DNA from: JAVBNJ01 sp031551625
GTDB lineage: Bacteria > Bacteroidota > Bacteroidia > Bacteroidales > UBA932
Assembly: GCA_031551625.1 (NCBI GenBank)
Contig: JAVBNJ010000065.1
Coordinates: 1-39,203 of the forward strand
DNA: 39,203 nucleotides
Direction of reading: 5' to 3'
Shown: positions 14,306 to 22,276 of the stretch, in pieces
How the letters are laid out: every line of letters starts with the position of its first letter
How positions within the stretch are numbered: the stretch's first letter is position 1
Translations under genes and position numbers: made by a program
Notes under the pieces: generated by a model
Told to the model about the DNA's origin: nothing
What the model saw: only the letters and a program-made list of their open reading frames with translations
Database searches by the model: none

Positions 14306-15325
14306 ATGCTTTACTCCATCATAGTTCCGGTGTACAACCGCCCCGACGAAGTCGAGGAATTGCTTGACAGCCTTGCCAAGCAAGAGGGTGGCGTGGCATT
14401 CGAGGTGGTGTTGGTCGAAGACGGCTCGACGTTGCCGTGCGATGCGGTGGCGGCGTGCTATGCCGATCGGCTGCGTATTGTATACTATGCGAAGTCCAAC
14501 ACCGGCCGTAGCGACACGCGCAATGTGGGCATGGCAAAGGCTACAGGCGATTATTTTGTTTTTTTTGATTCCGATTGCGTGATTCCGCCACATTATTTTG
14601 CAACGCTTGATAGAGACCTGCGCGATAATTACAGCGACTGTTTCGGCGGGCCTGATGCGGCGCACGAGTCGTTCTCTGATAGGCAGAAAGCCATAAATTA
14701 TGCCATGACGTCGTTTTTTACGACGGGCGGCATCCGTGGTGGGAAAACACAGATGGAGAAATTCAAACCGCGCACGTTCAACATGGGCTTTTCGCGGGCG
14801 GTGTACGAGCGGGTAGGAGGGTTCAACGATATGTTGGGCGAAGATATCGACCTCTCGATTCGCATTGCCAATGCGGGTTTCCGCATTGTGTTGTACAACG
14901 ATGCATTTGTGTACCACAAGCGCCGCGTGAGTTTCAAAAAATTCTACAAGCAAGTGCGTAATTTTGGCGCCGGGCGGGTTGGCTTGGCATTATTGCACAA
15001 AGGCTCGCTGAAAGCGGTACACACTTTGCCTGCTTTGATGTTGCTTGGTGGCATCTGCTTGTTGTTGGGGTTTGTTATTTCCCTTTTTATACTGCCTACT
15101 GCCTATTGCCTACTGCTCTTTATACTGCCTGCGGCCTATTGCCTACTACTCTTCTTCGATGCTTTGCGAAAAACTAAAAAAATAAGTACAGCGGTTCTTG
15201 CCGTGTGGGCGTCGGTCATTCAGATTGTGGGCTACGGTTGGGGGTTCATCACGTCGTTTGTGCAGAAAATAATTTTGCGGCGCGGGTTGGAAACGCAAGA
15301 TACGTTGAAGAAAATATACAAATAA
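14306..15325 (+). CDS. Family 2 glycosyltransferase, membrane-associated
   Basis: The 339-residue protein has a GT-A domain: MLYSIIVPVYNRPDEVEELL at the N-terminus, VLVEDGST, NTGRSDTRNVGMAKATGDYFVFFDSDC (the DSD metal-binding motif) and LGEDIDLSIRIANAGFRI (the ED acceptor motif). From about residue 235 the protein is hydrophobic, with two or three membrane segments. One segment contains the exact tandem LFILPTAYCLL/LFILPAAYCLL, encoded by a TGCCTACTGCC-type dispersed repeat. The gene opens the polysaccharide operon and is followed after one base by the flippase. It probably adds a sugar to the lipid-linked repeat unit; donor and acceptor are unknown. Confidence 0.88.
   Translation: MLYSIIVPVYNRPDEVEELLDSLAKQEGGVAFEVVLVEDGSTLPCDAVAACYADRLRIVYYAKSNTGRSDTRNVGMAKATGDYFVFFDSDCVIPPHYFATLDRDLRDNYSDCFGGPDAAHESFSDRQKAINYAMTSFFTTGGIRGGKTQMEKFKPRTFNMGFSRAVYERVGGFNDMLGEDIDLSIRIANAGFRIVLYNDAFVYHKRRVSFKKFYKQVRNFGAGRVGLALLHKGSLKAVHTLPALMLLGGICLLLGFVISLFILPTAYCLLLFILPAAYCLLLFFDALRKTKKISTAVLAVWASVIQIVGYGWGFITSFVQKIILRRGLETQDTLKKIYK
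15083..15148 (+). repeat. 33-bp tandem repeat inside a glycosyltransferase gene
   Basis: Two 33-bp units, 15083-15115 and 15116-15148, encode LFILPTAYCLL and LFILPAAYCLL. The TACTGCCTACTGCCTATTGCC composition is that of short intergenic repeats of Bacteroidetes. The reading frame is kept and the product is hydrophobic, so it extends a membrane segment. Confidence 0.75.
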
Positions 15326-15326
15326 T

Positions 15327-16775
15327 ATGGAAAAAACGTTGAAAGAAAAAACGGCGCATGCTATTACCTGGACGTTTATCGACAAGTTCGGGCAGCAGTT
15401 TTTGCAGTTTTTGCTTTCATTGGTGTTAGCGCGTTTTTTCTTATCGCCGGACGACTATGGATTGATGGGAATGCTGGCTATTTTCACAGTCTTGGGAAGT
15501 ATTTTGATGGATAGCGGATTTCCTAATGCATTAATCCGGAAAAAGGAAGTTACCCGGCAAGACTTGTCGACGGTTTTTTATTTTAATTTGCTGGCTGGTG
15601 CCGGGCTATACCTTCTACTTTTTTTGATAGCTCCATTGATTGCCGGTTTCTACGAACAGCCCCGCTTGGTGGCATTGACACGGGTTGCAGGGCTTAGCTT
15701 TGTGATTAGCGCTTTTGGTTTTACGCAATTTGTGAACCTTACGCGCGCCTTGAATTTTAGGACTATTACAAAAATTAATTTCATTGCTTTGCTATGTTCG
15801 GCAGTTATTAGCCTGGCTGCGGCTATGGGCGGTTTGGGTGTTTGGGCATTAGTGTTGCAGAGCGTATCATTTATGTTGGTGCGCAATGGTTGCTTTTGGC
15901 TCTACAGTTCGTGGCGACCTTTGTGGTTGTTTGACAGAAGTGTAATTAAAGAGTTATGGCCTTTTAGTTCTAAAGTATTATTAACCGGCATACTGAATGC
16001 TGTTTTCAATAACTTGTATGCATTGCTCATTGGTAAGTTTTACCAGTTACAGGATGTGGGTTACTATGCTCAAGCCGATAAATTTACTACCCTTTCGGCA
16101 TCAAGCCTTAGTGGTGGTTTGCAAACGGCCACCTATCCGGTGCTATCGCAAATTGACGACGACGAGCGCTTGCAACGTGCTGTTCGCAAAACCATGCGTG
16201 TTACAGCCTTTATCGCTTTTCCCGCTATGTTTGCTTTGTCTGCCGTAAGTCCTTCATTGGTACAGGTGCTTCTTGGCGGTAAGTGGATAGCTATTGTTCC
16301 ATATATCCAGAAATTATCAGTGGCCTGGGCATTTGTTATATTGATGAATTTACATGTCAATATATTTTATGTGCGCGGGTTGGCAGGTACATCATTAAAA
16401 GTTGAAATTTTAAAAAAAGGATTGATTCTTTTAGCGGCTGCTTGCACCATATACCTTTCGTTGTCGGCGATGATAACCGGTTTGATGCTAGCGCATTTAT
16501 CCGGTTTTGTAGTAAGCTCTTTGTTTATCGGGCACCGGACGACCTATTCGGTAACAGCGCAAATGAAAGATATTATCCCCTACTTATGTATAGCCGCCGT
16601 TATGGCTGTCGGAGTTTATTGTTTTTCGTTTGTAATTAAACAAGCGTGGCTCTTGTTGTTATTACAAATAGGTGCCGGATTAGTATTCTATTTAGCGATT
16701 ACTTACATATTAGGTTCAAAAGTATTACAAGAAATGGTAGAATTGGTGAAACAAAAAATGCGTACCATAGTATGA
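15327..16775 (+). CDS. WzxC-type polysaccharide flippase
   Basis: The 482-residue, strongly hydrophobic protein is of the polysaccharide transporter (PST) family. The N-terminal HAITWTFIDKFGQQFLQFLLSLVLARFFLSPDDYGLMGM is typical of WzxC/'lipopolysaccharide biosynthesis protein'. ALIRKKEVTRQDLSTVFYFN and the mid-protein YYAQADKFTTLSASSLSGGLQTATYPVLSQ are also diagnostic. About 12-14 transmembrane helices can be seen. It would flip the undecaprenyl-linked repeat unit to the periplasm for a Wzy-type polymerase. No Wzy-like polymerase was found in the operon, so polymerisation, if any, uses a gene elsewhere. The stop overlaps the next start (ATGA). Confidence 0.88.
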   Translation: MEKTLKEKTAHAITWTFIDKFGQQFLQFLLSLVLARFFLSPDDYGLMGMLAIFTVLGSILMDSGFPNALIRKKEVTRQDLSTVFYFNLLAGAGLYLLLFLIAPLIAGFYEQPRLVALTRVAGLSFVISAFGFTQFVNLTRALNFRTITKINFIALLCSAVISLAAAMGGLGVWALVLQSVSFMLVRNGCFWLYSSWRPLWLFDRSVIKELWPFSSKVLLTGILNAVFNNLYALLIGKFYQLQDVGYYAQADKFTTLSASSLSGGLQTATYPVLSQIDDDERLQRAVRKTMRVTAFIAFPAMFALSAVSPSLVQVLLGGKWIAIVPYIQKLSVAWAFVILMNLHVNIFYVRGLAGTSLKVEILKKGLILLAAACTIYLSLSAMITGLMLAHLSGFVVSSLFIGHRTTYSVTAQMKDIIPYLCIAAVMAVGVYCFSFVIKQAWLLLLLQIGAGLVFYLAITYILGSKVLQEMVELVKQKMRTIV

Positions 16776-17683
16776 CAGTTATTCCTGAAATAAAAAGCTA
16801 CTTGAAATACCAGAAACAGCGCTTCAAGAAAACGCCACGGTATTTATTGACAAGGCGTGTGATTGCTTTTTTGGAAAAGCCGACCGCTCTTATACCTTTG
16901 AGCGAAATAGAGTGCAATCAAATGCTCCGGTTTTTGCGCAATCATTTAATCGAGGTTTTTAATTACCCATTTGTAGCCCGCTACCTGTACCGGCGAGTGA
17001 AGGTTCGATTGGATAAAGAAACAGGATTGCATTATGTATTGACTGCGGAATATCGTCGGTTGTATTTTAAGCGGGGCATGAGTGCCTGTGCTATTCGCTC
17101 ATTGTATAATAGTCTTTGTTTGGAGCAAGACGGAGCATCGCCGCATCATTATAATTTTGCAGGGTTGTCGTTTTCTCCTACGACCACTGTGGTTGCAGAC
17201 ATCGGGGCGGCGGAAGGTATATTCAGTTTGAAATTTATTGAAAATATAAAAAAAGCGTATTTGTTCGAAACGAATCAGGATTGGATAGAAGCGTTGGAAG
17301 CCACATTCCGCCCGTGGAATGAAAAGATAGAAATTATTAATAAATACGTATCGAACAAAGATGAACAAGTATGTGTGTCGTTAGACACTTTTTTTCGGGA
17401 CAGGGAATCGCCAACACTTTTGAAAATAGACGTGGAAGGAGCTGAAGACAAAGTAATACAGGGGGCAGAGCGACTTCTTGCAAGTGACGTGCACGATGCG
17501 TTGGTGTGTACCTACCACCGGAGCGGCGATGAGCTAAAACTGACACAACAATTACGAGCGAAAGGGTATGACACCATACCGTCTCCCGGCTATATGTTGT
17601 TTTTCTGGGAAAAACCGGACTATTCAATGGTGGCGCCTTTTGATTTCCGGAAGGGATTGATTTATGCCTTTAGAAAAAAATAG
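16772..17683 (+). CDS. FkbM family methyltransferase
   Basis: The 303-residue protein starts at the ATG at 16772, which overlaps the flippase stop in ATGA. A longer frame back to 16646 lies inside the flippase gene and is not used. The SAM-binding part is VVADIGAAEGIFSLKFIENIKKAYLFETN (about residues 146-175). The second FkbM landmark is LLKIDVEGAEDKVIQGAERLL. The C-terminus FFWEKPDYSMVAPFDFRKG is less conserved, and the first 120 residues are basic and specific to this protein. It probably O-methylates a sugar or another substituent of the glycan. Substrate unknown. Confidence 0.85.
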   Translation: MTVIPEIKSYLKYQKQRFKKTPRYLLTRRVIAFLEKPTALIPLSEIECNQMLRFLRNHLIEVFNYPFVARYLYRRVKVRLDKETGLHYVLTAEYRRLYFKRGMSACAIRSLYNSLCLEQDGASPHHYNFAGLSFSPTTTVVADIGAAEGIFSLKFIENIKKAYLFETNQDWIEALEATFRPWNEKIEIINKYVSNKDEQVCVSLDTFFRDRESPTLLKIDVEGAEDKVIQGAERLLASDVHDALVCTYHRSGDELKLTQQLRAKGYDTIPSPGYMLFFWEKPDYSMVAPFDFRKGLIYAFRKK

Positions 17684-17684
17684 A

Positions 17685-18689
17685 ATGGGTAAAAAAATTT
17701 CGGTAGTGATGTGTACGTGCAATGGATCGCTCTATGTAAAAGAGCAATTGGATTCCATTTTGCAACAGTCCTATCCGGTATCCGAAATTATTATCCAAGA
17801 CGATTGTTCGGACGATGATACTATTACTATTTTGCAAGCCTATCAAAATACCTATTCGGCGATTCATGTTTTTCGTAATGAAAAGCGGCAGGGTGTTAAT
17901 ACCAATTTCTTTTCGGCTATGCAGCGGGCTACCGGCGACTATATTGCCATTGCCGATCAGGATGATGTGTGGCAACCGGATAAAATCGAAAAACAAATGG
18001 CGACCATAGGCGACAATTGGTTGTCGGCTTGCTATTCGGTATCATTCTTAGATGGACAGCCACTGCCAGATATTCATGTAAAACGGGTAAAGCCGAATTA
18101 TGCTATTGAGCGTATGCTATACATGTCGGCTCTTCCGGGGCACACGATGGTGATTGATAAAAATCTGATAGAAAAAATTCCCGATATACCGCGATTCTCC
18201 CAATTGTTTGTATACGATTTTTTGCTGCAAATAGTGGCTGCTGCATATAATAAAATTACATTCTGTACCGATACGGCAGTATATCATCGCAGGCACTTGC
18301 AGGCAGCTACCTATGTAACGCCGGAAAATTATAGCAAGTCGTTGCCGAATATGGTGTACTACATGTGGCGGACTTTCCGTTTGTATAAAGAGATTCGCCC
18401 CTATTTGGTAGAACGATTGAAAAATGTATGGGCTTTGTTGTCCCTGCTACCTGCCGATGCCACTGCAAAAACAACTGCCATGAAATTGGCTGCCGTGCAT
18501 GCAGGGAGCGGCTTTTTTAATTTTTGCAAAACAACATTCTATACTGTGAAATACAGGCATCGTTTGTTTTACAGGCAAGAATCCAACCCGGTGTTGGCAG
18601 TGATACGGGGTCTTTATTTTCCTATATCCAGTGTAGATTATTTCAGGTATCAATCGCGGACTTATAAAAAAGTAGTAAAAGAAAAATAG
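17685..18689 (+). CDS. Family 2 glycosyltransferase (rhamnosyltransferase-like)
   Basis: The 334-residue GT-A enzyme carries KKISVVMCTCNGSLYVKEQLDSILQQSYP, EIIIQDDCSDDDT, NFFSAMQRATGDYIAIADQDDVWQPDKIEKQ and, near residue 200, the VYDFLLQIVAAA acceptor region. The N-terminal pattern and ADQDDVW are those of rhamnosyl/O-antigen GT2 enzymes. The ATG at 17685 is preferred because it is one base after the upstream stop; an in-frame ATG at 17664 would overlap the previous gene by 20 bp. The C-terminal third is basic and may bind membrane. Confidence 0.85.
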   Translation: MGKKISVVMCTCNGSLYVKEQLDSILQQSYPVSEIIIQDDCSDDDTITILQAYQNTYSAIHVFRNEKRQGVNTNFFSAMQRATGDYIAIADQDDVWQPDKIEKQMATIGDNWLSACYSVSFLDGQPLPDIHVKRVKPNYAIERMLYMSALPGHTMVIDKNLIEKIPDIPRFSQLFVYDFLLQIVAAAYNKITFCTDTAVYHRRHLQAATYVTPENYSKSLPNMVYYMWRTFRLYKEIRPYLVERLKNVWALLSLLPADATAKTTAMKLAAVHAGSGFFNFCKTTFYTVKYRHRLFYRQESNPVLAVIRGLYFPISSVDYFRYQSRTYKKVVKEK

Positions 18690-18694
18690 TGTAT

Positions 18695-19402
18695 ATGAAA
18701 AATATAGCAATAATCTTGGCCGGTGGTGCCGGAAATCGTTTAGGAGGAGATACCCCTAAGCAATTTCTTGAAGTTGGCGGCAAACCGGTTATTGCTTATA
18801 GCATGGATGTCTTCGAACAATGTACCCGTATTGATGAAATAACCGTTGTTGTATCCCCTGCTCACATGGATTTATGGAAAGCTATTGCCGCAGAACATAA
18901 TTGGACGAAATTGAAAAAAACAGTAGCAGGTGGTACAGAACGCTCCGATTCAACAAAGGCTGCATTGAAAATATATGAAGATATTGATGAAGCAAATCTT
19001 CTTTTTCACGATGCGGCACGCCCGTTGGTAACGGCACGCATTACCGGCGATACACTTGATTCGCTGGCTGTTGTTTCTGCTGTAACGGTTGCTATCCCTA
19101 CTTCCGATACGATCTTGCAAGTAGATGATACACATCAATTGATTGCCGCCATACCATCCCGTTCTGCATTGTATCGTATGCAAACTCCGCAAGGCTTCAA
19201 ATTATCCGTTATCCGCAAGGCCTACGAATTGGCGGCTGCCGATCCCTACTTTAAAGCTACCGACGACTGTGGAGTCATACATAAATACCTTCCCGGTGAA
19301 AAAATCGGCATAGTGAAAGGCGATGAAAAAAATTTGAAAATTACTTGGCCGCAGGATTTACAATTAGCGGAATACCTGCTTTCAAGTTTAACCAATTATT
19401 GA
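18695..19402 (+). CDS. IspD/TarI family cytidylyltransferase
   Basis: The 235-residue protein has the family hallmarks: ILAGGAGNRLGGDTPKQF at residues 7-24, GGTERSDSTKAAL, LFHDAARPLV, IPTSDTI, LYRMQTPQGFKLSVI, ATDDCGVI and KNLKITWPQDL. It transfers CMP from CTP to a polyol or sugar phosphate. Two readings are possible: IspD (MEP, isoprenoids) or TarI (ribitol-5-phosphate and relatives). Its place in the operon, two bases before a second nucleotidyltransferase and close to a TagB/TagF-type gene, favours a CDP-polyol for the surface polymer. No TarJ-like reductase is present. A GTG at 18689 is in frame two codons earlier; the ATG at 18695 is chosen. Confidence 0.82.
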   Translation: MKNIAIILAGGAGNRLGGDTPKQFLEVGGKPVIAYSMDVFEQCTRIDEITVVVSPAHMDLWKAIAAEHNWTKLKKTVAGGTERSDSTKAALKIYEDIDEANLLFHDAARPLVTARITGDTLDSLAVVSAVTVAIPTSDTILQVDDTHQLIAAIPSRSALYRMQTPQGFKLSVIRKAYELAAADPYFKATDDCGVIHKYLPGEKIGIVKGDEKNLKITWPQDLQLAEYLLSSLTNY

Positions 19403-19404
19403 TT

Positions 19405-21213
19405 ATGCAAGCAATTATACTCGCTGCCGGCATGGGCAAACGGCTTGGCGAAATTACGAAAGACCGCACCAAGTGTATGATTGAGGTAAATGGTGTAACC
19501 TTAATCAGCCGGATGCTCGAACAGATTGATTCGAGAGGCTTCGAGCGCATTGTTATAGTGATAGGTTACCAGGGCGAAAAACTTCGGCAATATATTGCGA
19601 CCTTGCAGGTGAAAACACCTGTTGTGTATGTGGAGAATCCGGTATATGATCAAACCAATAATATTTACTCCCTTTATTTGGCGAAAGATTATTTGGTTGA
19701 AAAAGAAACGATACTTTTTGAATCGGATTTGATCTTTGATGATGTTTTATTGGATAAACTCATTGCCCATCCTTATCCTAACCTGGCACTGGTGGCTAAA
19801 TTCGAAAGTTGGATGGATGGTACGGTGGTTGTGCTGGACGAGGACGATAATATTCGTAGCTTTGTTTCTCCGGCAAACTTTTCGTTCGAAGATATTCCGT
19901 CCTATTATAAAACAGTCAACATTTATAAATTCGGTGTGAATTTTTCGGCGAATTATTACGTGCCTTTCCTCGAGGCCTACAGCAAGGCGTTGGGTAATAA
20001 CGAATATTACGAACAGGTGCTACGGGTAATTACGTTGTTGGATAAACCGGAGTTGAAAGTATTGCGTTTGGATAGCCGTGATGCATGGTATGAAATAGAC
20101 GATATTCAGGATCTCGATATTGCAGAGTCGATTTTTGCTGAAAAGGAACAGAAGCTTAAAAAGATTATGCAGCGGTATGGCGGATATTGGCGTTATCCGT
20201 CGCTCATTGATTTTTGCTATCTGGTAAATCCGTTTTTCCCCAATGCAAAATTATTGGCCGAAATAAAATCCAACTTCGAACGCCTTATAAGCGAATACCC
20301 ATCGGGGTTGCAAGTAAACAGCTTGTTGGCTGCTAAAAATTTTGGTGTGCACCCTCGGTATATTGTAGTAGGAAATGGCGCTGCCGAATTGATTAAAAGT
20401 TTGATGGAAAACATGGAGGGCACATTGGGTATAACTGTTCCCGGTTTTGAAGAATATGCTAACCGCTATTCAAAAAATCGGCTTGTTTCGTTTGCACCTG
20501 CGAACCCTTCTTTCTCCTATACTGCAAAAGACCTAATGGCTTACTTTGCCGATAAAAATATTTCGTCATTATTAGTAATTAATCCTGATAACCCTTCGGG
20601 CAATTACATTCCGTACAGTGATTTGTTAGTGTTGTGCGAGTGGGCTAAACAAAAGGCAATACGCCTTATTGTAGACGAGTCGTTTGTTGATTTTGCCGAG
20701 GAAACAGGTCGCAACACGCTGTTACAAAATAACGTGTTGGAGCAATTTAAGAATCTGGTAGTAATTAAATCCATATCTAAATCGTATGGTGTTCCCGGTT
20801 TGCGCTTGGGGATTTTGGCCTCTTCGGATACTGAACTAATTCTTTCGTTTAAACGCGATGTGGCTATTTGGAATATTAATTCCTTTGCTGAATTTTATAT
20901 GCAAATTTATGGCAAGTATGAATCGCAATATAAATTGGCGTGCCGTAAATTCATGGAAGAGCGGGAGGCTTTTTACCAGGATTTGCAACAAATAAAATGG
21001 TTGCAGGTAATCCCTTCGCAAGCCAATTATTTCTTGTGCCGGATTACGGATAAATATACCTCGACACAATTAGCCCAACGGCTTTTAGATAAAAATATAT
21101 TGATAAAAGACTGTGCCGGAAAAACAGGATTTGCAGATAGCAGCTATATTCGCATTGCTGTACGCGATAGAGCTGATAATTTGCAACTGGTGCAAACATT
21201 GTTGAGTTTATAG
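19405..21213 (+). CDS. Fused LicC-like nucleotidyltransferase and HisC/CobD-like PLP enzyme
   Basis: The 602-residue protein is bifunctional. Residues 1-245 form a nucleotidyltransferase of the LicC/choline-phosphate cytidylyltransferase type: IILAAGMGKRLGEIT, TKCMIEVNG, NPVYDQTNNIYSLYLA, ETILFESDLIF and YEIDDIQDLDIAE. Residues 255-602 are a class I/II PLP enzyme close to HisC/CobD: GNGAAELI, VINPDNPSGN (393-400 region), VDESFVDF, and SISKSYGVPGLRLG with Lys459 as the expected Schiff base. The domain order recalls PntC of phosphonate pathways, but no PEP mutase or phosphonopyruvate decarboxylase is here. A plausible reading is that the PLP half makes an amino-alcohol phosphate or amine and the NTase half activates it with CTP. 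The start is the ATG at 19405. Confidence 0.85.
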   Translation: MQAIILAAGMGKRLGEITKDRTKCMIEVNGVTLISRMLEQIDSRGFERIVIVIGYQGEKLRQYIATLQVKTPVVYVENPVYDQTNNIYSLYLAKDYLVEKETILFESDLIFDDVLLDKLIAHPYPNLALVAKFESWMDGTVVVLDEDDNIRSFVSPANFSFEDIPSYYKTVNIYKFGVNFSANYYVPFLEAYSKALGNNEYYEQVLRVITLLDKPELKVLRLDSRDAWYEIDDIQDLDIAESIFAEKEQKLKKIMQRYGGYWRYPSLIDFCYLVNPFFPNAKLLAEIKSNFERLISEYPSGLQVNSLLAAKNFGVHPRYIVVGNGAAELIKSLMENMEGTLGITVPGFEEYANRYSKNRLVSFAPANPSFSYTAKDLMAYFADKNISSLLVINPDNPSGNYIPYSDLLVLCEWAKQKAIRLIVDESFVDFAEETGRNTLLQNNVLEQFKNLVVIKSISKSYGVPGLRLGILASSDTELILSFKRDVAIWNINSFAEFYMQIYGKYESQYKLACRKFMEEREAFYQDLQQIKWLQVIPSQANYFLCRITDKYTSTQLAQRLLDKNILIKDCAGKTGFADSSYIRIAVRDRADNLQLVQTLLSL

Positions 21214-21214
21214 C

Positions 21215-22276
21215 ATGAGTAAAAAAATATCCATATGCATTTGTGGAGGTGGTTCGCTGGGACACACCATTGCTGGATACGTAGGTGCAAAAGCGAATTG
21301 CGAAGTTAACATTTTGACCAATTCTCCGGAACGCTGGCATCATGAAATAATAGTAGAAGATAATACCGGGAAAATTTTCAAAGGCGCCATAGCAACTGCT
21401 TCTTCCGACCCCGCAGACGTAATTCCGCAAAGCGATATTGTATTGTTGTGCTTGCCGGGCTTTGCAATAGCAGAAACATTGCAAAAAATAAAACCTTTTA
21501 TCACGACAAAACAGTGTGTAGGTTCGATAGTTTCGAGTACCGGATTTTTTTTCATGGCGGCAGAAATACTTGATGCTGCAACCGGCCGGTTTGGCTTTCA
21601 ACGGGTCCCTTTCATTGCACGAACAACGGAATATGGAAAATCGGCATCGTTGTTGGGTTATAAGAGTTTGTTGAAAGTGGCAACAGTAAATATTCCAACT
21701 CCCGGGTCATTTGCACAATGCCTGTCGGAACTTTTTGATACTCCCGTGGCGCTTCTCGGTAACTACTTGGAAGCGGCTCTGACTAACAGCAACCCACTGT
21801 TGCATACGGTGCGGTTGTATACTCTTTTCAAAGACTATACCGATGGAAAAACGTATCCGGTGCAATCTCGGTTCTACGAAGACTGGACGAATGAAACATC
21901 AGAATTGCTCGTGGCTTGTGACAATGAGTTTCAGGCATTGCTGGATAAATTACCGGTCGATAAGCAAGAAATTCCTTCACTGCTCCGGTACTATGAAAGC
22001 CGGGATGCATGGTCGTTGACACAAAAAATCCGCTCCATTCTAGCATTCAAGGGCCTGTTGGCGCCTATGAAAAAAATAAGCGAACAGGAGTTTGTTCCTG
22101 ATTTTGGTAGCCGTTATTTTACAGAAGATTTCCCTTATGGGTTGGCTATTATAAAATCGGTGGCTATGCGTGTCGGGCAAGAGACTCCGCATATCGACAC
22201 GGTGTTGCAATGGGCACATAGCGTGTTGGGTACTAATTTATTTGATAGGGCAACGGTGTTGCCGGTTACATTATGA
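21215..22276 (+). CDS. Octopine/nopaline (opine) dehydrogenase-like protein
   Basis: The 353-residue protein has a Rossmann start, SICICGGGSLGHTIAGYVG, and IVLLCLPGFAIAETL. These are followed by the helical C-terminal domain of the octopine/nopaline dehydrogenase family, with TNSNPLLHTVRLYTL (His197) as its catalytic-type motif. Such enzymes reduce the imine formed between an amino acid and a 2-oxo acid, using NAD(P)H. It starts one base after the NTase-PLP fusion and overlaps the next gene by 4 bp (ATGA), so all three are translated together. Opine-type substituents (N-(1-carboxyethyl)-amino acids) are known in some bacterial O-antigens, which makes a role in decorating the glycan reasonable. 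The real substrate is unknown. Confidence 0.78.
   Translation: MSKKISICICGGGSLGHTIAGYVGAKANCEVNILTNSPERWHHEIIVEDNTGKIFKGAIATASSDPADVIPQSDIVLLCLPGFAIAETLQKIKPFITTKQCVGSIVSSTGFFFMAAEILDAATGRFGFQRVPFIARTTEYGKSASLLGYKSLLKVATVNIPTPGSFAQCLSELFDTPVALLGNYLEAALTNSNPLLHTVRLYTLFKDYTDGKTYPVQSRFYEDWTNETSELLVACDNEFQALLDKLPVDKQEIPSLLRYYESRDAWSLTQKIRSILAFKGLLAPMKKISEQEFVPDFGSRYFTEDFPYGLAIIKSVAMRVGQETPHIDTVLQWAHSVLGTNLFDRATVLPVTL

Noticed and set aside
16646..16771. N-terminal extension of the FkbM frame
   Set aside because: It lies entirely within the flippase gene; the ATGA overlap at 16772 is the natural start.
19405..22276. A phosphonate (aminoethylphosphonate) biosynthesis operon
   Set aside because: The fusion protein resembles PntC in domain order, but no PEP mutase or phosphonopyruvate decarboxylase is present and the PLP domain looks HisC/CobD-like. 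It is kept only as an alternative.
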